From: Haloferacaceae archaeon | GTDB taxonomy: Archaea > Halobacteriota > Halobacteria > Halobacteriales > Haloferacaceae | DNA length: 17,962 nt | NCBI GenBank assembly: GCA_018609965.1 | Contig: JAHENP010000238.1 | Span: forward strand, 1 to 17,962 | Direction of reading: 5' to 3' | Shown here: positions 13,325 through 17,962 of the stretch, piece after piece | Layout of the letters: each line of letters begins with the position of its first letter | Numbering within the stretch: the stretch's first letter is position 1 | Translations under genes and position numbers: made by a program | Notes under the pieces: generated by a model | Database searches by the model: none | What the model saw: the letters and a program-made list of their open reading frames with translations, nothing else | What the model was told of the DNA's origin: nothing

Positions 13325-13400
13325 GTCGACGGTGACGAGACGTGCCGATGGTGGCAAGATACGTCGACAGTGACGAGACACGTCGACGGCAGGCGAGACC
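13325..13400. repeat. degenerate 19-bp tandem repeats upstream of the regulator
   Basis: A 19-base period is visible: 13325-13343, 13344-13362, 13363-13381 and 13382-13400. The consensus is close to GTCGACGGTGACGAGACAC. By my count copy 1 has two mismatches, copy 3 one and copy 2 five. Copy 4 keeps the first eight bases and then drifts by one base. The array fills the gap between the stop of the DUF5811-like gene and the promoter of the winged-helix gene, where operators would be expected. Confidence 0.7.
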
Positions 13401-13402
13401 GA

Positions 13403-13783
13403 CTACCGACCCGTCGGCTCGATGTCGTCGCCGACGGCGTCCATCACTTGGATCGCGGCGCTGGCGGCGAGCCCCTTCGCGACCTCCTCACGGTCGTCGT
13501 CGTCGAGTCCGGCCGCCAACTCCTCGACGCTCGGGGAGAAGCCGGCGCTGACCGCGTGCCCGACGGGTGGTCGGACGGCGACCGTCGCCTGCGGGCCGTC
13601 GTGCCCGTAGTTCAGCTCCGACCCGACGGTGTAGCCGTCCGGGAGATACGACTCCGTCCGCGTGACGATGTTGGACACCGCCTCCCGGAGGGCGTTTTTT
13701 TGATCCGTCGTGAGGTCTACTTCCTCCGGCTGCCCGGCGTCGACGACGCCCGGCGGCCCCGCGTAGGGGTTGTTGCCGTTCAT
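13403..13783 (-). CDS. DUF5811-like haloarchaeal protein, 126 aa
   Basis: This is a 126-residue acidic soluble protein. It begins MNGNNPYAGPPG and contains TTDQKNALREAVSNIVTRTESYLP split over a helix, then YTVGSELNYGHDGPQATVAVRPPVGHAVSAGFSPS, and a final helical part (DREEVAKGLAASAAIQVMDAV). From memory this matches a conserved haloarchaeal family named DUF5811; I cannot confirm this by search. No catalytic motif, signal or membrane segment is visible, so the function is unknown. The start is ATG 13783; a much longer frame upstream would run into the arginine decarboxylase gene. A run of seven A (reading strand) occurs in the DQKN codons, unusual for GC-rich DNA but in frame. It follows the decarboxylase gene by about 60 bases with its own TATA-like element. 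Confidence 0.8.
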   Translation of the reverse strand: MNGNNPYAGPPGVVDAGQPEEVDLTTDQKNALREAVSNIVTRTESYLPDGYTVGSELNYGHDGPQATVAVRPPVGHAVSAGFSPSVEELAAGLDDDDREEVAKGLAASAAIQVMDAVGDDIEPTGR

Positions 13784-13814
13784 CGAGAGTCGTCTCTGTT
13801 TCGAGAGGCCCGCT

Positions 13815-13820
13815 GATAAG
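13815..13820 (-). promoter_or_regulatory. TATA-like element of the DUF5811-like gene
   Basis: CTTATC on the minus strand is centred about 34 bases before the ATG at 13783, giving a leader of roughly eight bases. Confidence 0.35.
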
Positions 13821-13842
13821 TGCGTCGGCACCTGCGAACGGC

Positions 13843-14457
13843 TCACACGGTGTCCGTGTCGAGGTGGGTCGGCTTCCGCCCGTCGGCTGGTGTCGCGGTA
13901 CCGTAGGCGGCGACCGTGACGGCCGCGACGTGAGCATCGGGGCGTCGCCGGCCGACCGCGAGGTGGGTCTCTCGGTCCGGGAGTGACCACTCACGGAGGT
14001 CCCCGCCGGCCGCGAGCCCCCGGCGGATCTGCTCGCGGACGGTCTCGGGGTCGGCGCCGGTCGCCTCGTAGAACAACCCCGGTCCGGGGCCGGTCGCCCA
14101 CCCCAACCCCGCGACGAGTTCCGGCTCCGTGTCGGCGGGGCAAGCGCCCGTGGCTGCCGTCTGGTCGACGGGGTCTGTCGCCGTTTGATCGGCGGGTGTG
14201 ACGGGCGTGGCTGTCGCGTCCGGGTCGACCGCCTCGGTCGGCGCCGCGGTCGCCTCCGCGAGCACGACCGTCAGCGCGTGGCCGGCGGGTCCGCGGTCGG
14301 GGACGCGGTCGGCGACCCGAACCTGGCCGTCGGCGGGGACGACGGAGGAGACGGTGACGAGGTTGTAGTTCGCGACGCCGGCGCCGGCGAGTGCGGCGTC
14401 CAGTGCAGACAGCTCCGTCGGCCCGCGGCCGACGCCGGCCGCGACAACGATCTCCAT
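13843..14457 (-). CDS. pdaD: pyruvoyl-dependent arginine decarboxylase
   Basis: The gene encodes 204 residues. The N-terminal half shows the PvlArgDC pattern: MEIVVAAGVGRGPTELSALDAAL, then YNLVTVSSVVPADG. Self-cleavage between Ser37 and Ser38 would give the small beta subunit and a pyruvoyl group on the large alpha subunit. LFYEATG (Glu131) is the likely acid position. The enzyme converts arginine to agmatine, which archaea use for agmatidine at C34 of tRNA-Ile2 and, in some lineages, for polyamines. The protein is longer than the usual size of about 160 residues because of a Thr/Ala/Pro/Asp-rich insert at about 72-111 and a short tail after 186. The start is ATG 14457, supported by the TATA at 14479-14485. 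Confidence 0.88.
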   Translation of the reverse strand: MEIVVAAGVGRGPTELSALDAALAGAGVANYNLVTVSSVVPADGQVRVADRVPDRGPAGHALTVVLAEATAAPTEAVDPDATATPVTPADQTATDPVDQTAATGACPADTEPELVAGLGWATGPGPGLFYEATGADPETVREQIRRGLAAGGDLREWSLPDRETHLAVGRRRPDAHVAAVTVAAYGTATPADGRKPTHLDTDTV

Positions 14458-14478
14458 ACGAACGGGCAGCAACAGAGC

Positions 14479-14485
14479 GAAAAGT
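14479..14485 (-). promoter_or_regulatory. TATA-like element of the arginine decarboxylase gene
   Basis: ACTTTTC on the minus strand is centred about 25 bases before the ATG at 14457. It supports that ATG over an upstream TTG at 14472 and predicts a leaderless mRNA. Confidence 0.4.
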
Positions 14486-14519
14486 GGCTGTCGGTCGTCG
14501 CCCGCCAGTACCGGGAGGG

Positions 14520-15749
14520 TTAGTACTGGTACGGACGGAGTTCGTCCGCGAGCGGCCCCTCCTCGTCGTCTTCCACCTTCTCACGGGCGTCCTCGAAGTC
14601 CGACTGCCGGACCTCCGAACGACCGTCGCGGATGGCGAACATCCCGGCCTCCGTCGAGAGCGCGCTCACGTCGGCCCCGGAGTAGTCGTCCAGTTCCGCG
14701 GCGATTGCGCTGAATTCCACGTCGCTCGCGACGTTCATGTCGCGGGTGTGGATTTCGAGGATCTTCTCGCGCCCCTCCGGTCCCGGCTTGGGCACCTCGA
14801 TGAGCCGGTCGAACCGACCCGGCCGGAGAATCGCCTCGTCGAGCATGTCGAACCGGTTCGTGGCCGCGATGATCCGCACCTCGCCGCGGTCCTCGAACCC
14901 GTCCATCTCCGAGAGCAACTGCATCATCGTCCGTTGGACCTCCGCGTCCCCGGAGGTCTTCGAGTCCGTCCGCTTGGCGGCGACGGCGTCGATTTCGTCG
15001 ATGAAGATGACTGCGGGCTCACGCTCTGCGGCGAGTTCGAACAGGTCACGGACGAGCCGAGCGCCCTCGCCGATGAACTTCCGCACCAACTCCGACCCGG
15101 CCATCTTGATGAACGTGGCGTCCGTCTCGTTGGCGACCGCTTTCGCCAACATCGTCTTCCCGGTGCCGGGCGGGCCGTGCAACAGGACCCCACTCGGCGG
15201 TTCGACCCCGACCTCCCGGAACTGGTCGGCGTTCACGAGCGGGTCCTCGACGGCCTCGCGAACCTCCCGGACCTGGTCGGCGATGCCGCCGATGTCGTCG
15301 TAGACGACCTCCGGCGAGCCGTCGACTTCCATCGCCTGGGCACGGGCGTCCGTCTCGTCGTCCAACACCGTCTGGATCGAGAAGGAGTCGTTGATCGCGA
15401 CGCGGTCGCCGGCCTCTAACTCGTCGGCGAGCCCTGCCGACACCTCCGTCAACACCTCCTGGTTGTTGCCGTGTTGTTTGATGACGACACCGTCGTCTGT
15501 CATCTCCTCGACGGTCGCGACGTACAACGAGGAGGTCTTCAACGCCTCGTTGCGCCGTTTCAGCTCGTCGACCTCCTCGCGGAGGTCGCTCCGCCGTTGC
15601 TCGGCGTCGTCGAGCCGGTCGTCGAGTTCTTCGTTCACCTGGACGATTCGCGTGAAGTGTTTCCGCATCGCGTCAAGCCGTTCCTGCTCGCTCATCTCCG
15701 GGTCGAGATCCAGACGAGGACGCTCCGGGAGAGAGGGACTGCGTGACAT
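14520..15749 (-). CDS. pan: proteasome-activating nucleotidase (PAN ATPase)
   Basis: The product is 409 residues. A charged coiled coil spans about 36-72, an OB domain follows at about 75-130, and an AAA+ module fills the rest. The AAA+ motifs are clear: GPPGTGKT (Walker A, 192-199), VIFIDEID (Walker B, 247-254), ATNRFDMLDEAILRPGRFDR (sensor 1 and arginine finger) and YSGADVSALSTEAG (sensor 2). PAN forms a hexamer that unfolds substrates and feeds them into the 20S proteasome. The last residues are RPYQY. Opening of the proteasome gate normally uses a C-terminal hydrophobic-Tyr-any motif, and here the penultimate residue is Gln rather than Tyr. Many haloarchaea carry two PAN proteins; only one is in this window. 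The start is ATG 15749, just inside a TATA at 15778-15783. The pepF gene lies upstream on the same strand. Confidence 0.94.
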   Translation of the reverse strand: MSRSPSLPERPRLDLDPEMSEQERLDAMRKHFTRIVQVNEELDDRLDDAEQRRSDLREEVDELKRRNEALKTSSLYVATVEEMTDDGVVIKQHGNNQEVLTEVSAGLADELEAGDRVAINDSFSIQTVLDDETDARAQAMEVDGSPEVVYDDIGGIADQVREVREAVEDPLVNADQFREVGVEPPSGVLLHGPPGTGKTMLAKAVANETDATFIKMAGSELVRKFIGEGARLVRDLFELAAEREPAVIFIDEIDAVAAKRTDSKTSGDAEVQRTMMQLLSEMDGFEDRGEVRIIAATNRFDMLDEAILRPGRFDRLIEVPKPGPEGREKILEIHTRDMNVASDVEFSAIAAELDDYSGADVSALSTEAGMFAIRDGRSEVRQSDFEDAREKVEDDEEGPLADELRPYQY

Positions 15750-15777
15750 GTGGTACGTCAGTTGTAGGGCGCGGTTT

Positions 15778-15783
15778 CTTATG
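15778..15783 (-). promoter_or_regulatory. TATA-like element of the PAN gene
   Basis: CATAAG on the minus strand is centred about 31 bases before the ATG at 15749. It lies in the 157-base gap after pepF, so PAN can be transcribed on its own. Confidence 0.4.
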
Positions 15784-15906
15784 TGGTTTGGGGTCGCGTG
15801 ACCTTTTTGTTTCTCGACAGCCCGGCGCAACGCCCGCCGGCCGCGCCCTCCTCAGTGTCGCGTCGCCGTGGGTTTCAGCCCGTCTCCAGGGGGATTCGAC
15901 CAGCCG

Positions 15907-17712
15907 TCACTCCAGTTCCAACAACGCCGCCGCGCGGTCGAGGAACTCGTCGTAGACATCGATGGCAGACTCGACGAACGCCGGCTGGGTCACGTCGACG
16001 CCCGCGGTGTCGAGGATCTCGACGGGGTAGCCGTTCCCGCCGGCCGCGAGTGCCTCGCGGTAGTCGGCGGCCGCCGACTCCCCTTCCCCGCGGATCGACT
16101 CGACGATCGCCGCCGCCGCCGAGACCCCGGTGGCGTACTGGTAGACGTAGAAGTTGTAGTAGAAGTGGGGAATCCGCATCCACTCCCGCCGGATCATGTC
16201 GTCGACCCGGACGGCGTCCGTCGCGTAAAACGTCTCCTTCACGTCGCCGTACAGTTCGTCGAACGTGTCCGGCGTCAGCGGCTTGCCTGCCTCGGCGTAC
16301 TCGTGGATGCGTTGTTCGAAGTCCGCGAACATCGTCTGTCGGAACAACGTCGACCGGAACCGTTCGAGATACTGGTCGATGGCGTAGGCGGTGAGTTCGT
16401 CGTCGTCGACGTTCTCCAATAGGTGGTGGGTGAGCAACGTCTCGTTGACCGTCGAGGCGACCTCGGCGACGAAGATCTCGTAGTCGGCGTACTGCCACGG
16501 CTGGCTGTCGTTCGCCAGCTCCGAGTGCATCGAGTGGCCCAACTCGTGTGCCAGCGTGTACAACGACGAGACGTCGTCCTGGTAGTTCATCATGATGAAC
16601 GGCTGGCTGTCGTACGTCCCCGCGGAGTAGGCGCCGGACCGTTTCCCGCGGTTCTCGTACACGTCGACCCACCGCGACTCCAACCCCTCGGCCATCCGCG
16701 ACTGGTAGGCGTCGCCCAACGGCGCGACGGCGTCGATCACCAGCTCCTTCGCGCGGTCGTAGCCGATCTCGGGGCTCTCGTCGCCCGTCAGCGACATGTA
16801 CAGATCCCAGCTCTCGACGGTGTCGACATCCAACGCCCGCCGTTTCAGCTCCGCGTGCCGCCCGAGCGTGTCGACGTTGTCGGTGACGGTGTCGACGAGC
16901 GTGTCGTACACCTCGACTGGGACGTTCGGCCCGTCCAACGCCGCCGCCCGGGCGGAGTCGTAGCCACGGATCTCCGCCCGTTTGACGTGGGTCTTCGTCG
17001 ACTTCGACAGCGTCGTGCCGACGGCGTTGCGCACGTCGCTCCACTCCTCGTAGAAGGCGGTGTGTGTTCGTTCGCGGAACTCCCGATCCGGCTTCTGGAG
17101 CAACGAGGTGAAGTTGCTCTGTGAGACCTCGACCGCCTCCCCGTCTGGCCCCTCGACCGTCGGGAACGTCATGTCCGCGTTCGTCAGCATCTGGTACGTC
17201 TCGCTGGGGGCGTCGAGCACCTCACCCATCTCGGAGAGAATCTCCTCGACCTCGCTGGATCGGGTGTGTTCGCGCTGCCGACGGATGTCGTCGAAGTAGT
17301 GATCGTACTCCGCCAGCGCCGGCTCCGTCTCGACGAACGACGCCAACGTCTCCTCGTCGACCGCCTGGAGCTCCGGCTCGAAGAAGCTGATCGCGCTGGA
17401 CAGCTCCGAGGTGAGCGACTGTGCCTGTGCGGCCATCGCCTGGTACGACTGGTCGCGCGTGTCCTCGTTCGACCGCAGTCGGGCGTACTGTGAGATTCGG
17501 CTGATGTCGCGAGTCACCGACTCGTACGTCTCCAGAAACTGCCGGAGCGTGGCCGCGCTCTCGTCGACCCGCCCCTCGTACACGCGCAGGTCGTCGATTC
17601 GTTCTTCTGCCGCCGCCAACGCCTCCTCCCACGCCTCGTCGTCCGCGAACAACGACTCGATGCTCCACTTGTACTCCTCGTCGATCTCCGAACGCTCGGG
17701 GACGCTACTCAC
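15907..17712 (-). CDS. pepF: oligoendopeptidase F (M3B metallopeptidase)
   Basis: The gene encodes 601 residues, the typical length for PepF. Key features are the zinc motif LAHELGHSMH (His389, Glu390, His393), the following FVAEVASTVNE helix with the probable third ligand Glu417, and the substrate-side GKRSGAYSAGTYDSQPFIMMNY element just before. The C-terminal RIPHFYYNFYVYQYATG is another strong family signature. The N-terminal 200 residues are helical and charged, forming one side of the closed substrate channel. PepF cleaves peptides of roughly 7-17 residues in the cytoplasm, so it could recycle proteasome products; the PAN gene downstream on the same strand fits this. The start is GTG 17712 (SSVPERSEIDEEYKWSIE follows), supported by a TATA at 17738-17744. 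No signal peptide is present. Confidence 0.94.
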   Translation of the reverse strand: MSSVPERSEIDEEYKWSIESLFADDEAWEEALAAAEERIDDLRVYEGRVDESAATLRQFLETYESVTRDISRISQYARLRSNEDTRDQSYQAMAAQAQSLTSELSSAISFFEPELQAVDEETLASFVETEPALAEYDHYFDDIRRQREHTRSSEVEEILSEMGEVLDAPSETYQMLTNADMTFPTVEGPDGEAVEVSQSNFTSLLQKPDREFRERTHTAFYEEWSDVRNAVGTTLSKSTKTHVKRAEIRGYDSARAAALDGPNVPVEVYDTLVDTVTDNVDTLGRHAELKRRALDVDTVESWDLYMSLTGDESPEIGYDRAKELVIDAVAPLGDAYQSRMAEGLESRWVDVYENRGKRSGAYSAGTYDSQPFIMMNYQDDVSSLYTLAHELGHSMHSELANDSQPWQYADYEIFVAEVASTVNETLLTHHLLENVDDDELTAYAIDQYLERFRSTLFRQTMFADFEQRIHEYAEAGKPLTPDTFDELYGDVKETFYATDAVRVDDMIRREWMRIPHFYYNFYVYQYATGVSAAAAIVESIRGEGESAAADYREALAAGGNGYPVEILDTAGVDVTQPAFVESAIDVYDEFLDRAAALLELE

Positions 17713-17737
17713 ACGACTCGGGAGGGGAGCGGCGGTA

Positions 17738-17744
17738 GTAAACC
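17738..17744 (-). promoter_or_regulatory. TATA box of pepF
   Basis: GGTTTAC on the minus strand is centred about 29 bases before the GTG at 17712, supporting the GTG start and a leaderless mRNA. Confidence 0.45.
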
Positions 17745-17835
17745 TTCTCGTGACCGACGGCGGTTCCGGTTCCGACTCGGCTCATCGAGGCGTACGGCCG
17801 TGTCTCCTCGATCCGTCGCGACGGACGGCCGCCCT

Positions 17836-17962
17836 CTAGTCCATCGCGATGTACGTCTGTGTCCCCTCGACGCCGTTGATCGTCTGGATCGCGTTCGTCG
17901 CGACCCGTTTCACGTCACCTGGGTCGTCGGCGACAGTTTTGGCGACGAAGTCCACGTCGCCG
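17836..17962 (-). CDS. Lrp/AsnC-type ligand-binding domain protein, C-terminal part only
   Basis: The last 41 residues of a minus-strand gene are visible; the 5-prime part is beyond the right edge. They read GDVDFVAKTVADDPGDVKRV, then ATNAIQTINGVEGTQTYIAMD and a TAG stop at 17836-17838. The pattern GxxDF, then INGVxxTxTYIAM, is the end of the RAM (regulation of amino-acid metabolism) domain of Lrp/AsnC proteins. It could be a full regulator with an N-terminal helix-turn-helix or a stand-alone RAM domain of about 80 residues, which is common in haloarchaea. These domains form dimers or octamers and bind amino acids or related effectors. The 120-base gap before pepF holds only the pepF promoter. 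Confidence 0.8.
   Translation of the reverse strand, partial: GDVDFVAKTVADDPGDVKRVATNAIQTINGVEGTQTYIAMD

Noticed and set aside
13690..13700. A homopolymer run in the DUF5811-like gene as a programmed frameshift site
   Set aside because: The zero frame continues to a natural-length product with conserved-looking C-terminal sequence, and no alternative frame extends usefully.
15880..15906. Sequence resembling a tRNA T-arm (minus strand GGTCGAATCC) between pepF and PAN
   Set aside because: It lacks one base of the GGTTCGAATCC pattern. No acceptor, D or anticodon stem can be paired around it.

Overview
The window looks like chromosomal DNA of a haloarchaeon (class Halobacteria). GC content is high, the predicted soluble proteins are strongly acidic, and several genes belong to characteristically archaeal or haloarchaeal families: PAN ATPase, pyruvoyl-dependent arginine decarboxylase, DUF2070, a DUF5811-like protein and the haloarchaeal Cas4-like family. 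Most genes have an AT-rich TATA-like element about 25-34 bases before the start codon, which implies leaderless or nearly leaderless mRNAs. I used this spacing to choose several starts. No genus can be named from the sequence alone.

Layout, left to right. (1) 1-955: a 53-residue membrane protein, then two small secreted proteins on the minus strand that look like tandem paralogues, separated by AT-rich promoters. (2) 956-3572: a PiT-family phosphate permease, convergent with a CNNM/CBS/CorC-type transporter. (3) 3702-4465: an overlapping two-gene unit of a CPFC glutaredoxin-like protein and a cysteine-free peroxiredoxin-like protein. (4) 4537-5277: a Tat-exported SH3b + M23 peptidase. (5) 5360-5947: threonylcarbamoyl-AMP synthase for the tRNA t6A modification. 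(6) 6042-7943: an animal-type (myeloperoxidase-like) haem peroxidase. (7) 7970-8746: a solitary Cas4-like iron-sulfur protein with eroded nuclease motifs. (8) 8862-10757: a DUF2070 membrane protein. (9) 10790-12346: a ZnT9-like cation diffusion facilitator, divergent from a YfcE/MJ0936-type phosphodiesterase. (10) 12347-13402: a membrane-anchored winged-helix protein flanked on both sides by short tandem repeats. (11) 13403-17712: a minus-strand run of a DUF5811-like protein, arginine decarboxylase, PAN and oligoendopeptidase F. (12) The end of an Lrp/AsnC ligand-binding-domain gene runs off the right edge.

Most genes appear to have their own promoter, and the only tight operon is 3702-4465. 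Some functions fit together. PAN feeds the proteasome and PepF can trim the oligopeptides it releases. Arginine decarboxylase makes agmatine, which archaea use for agmatidine in tRNA-Ile2, and the t6A enzyme is a second tRNA-modification link. The glutaredoxin/redoxin pair and the haem peroxidase suggest peroxide or thiol chemistry.

The longest gene-free stretch is 205 bases (12347-12551) and holds four 17-bp tandem repeats and a GC hairpin. I saw no rRNA, convincing tRNA, CRISPR array, insertion sequence or integrase. No single obvious new multi-gene system stands out. The best leads are the tandem secreted proteins, the cysteine-free redoxin pair, the HLD-variant M23 peptidase, the archaeal haem peroxidase and the repeat-flanked membrane regulator.
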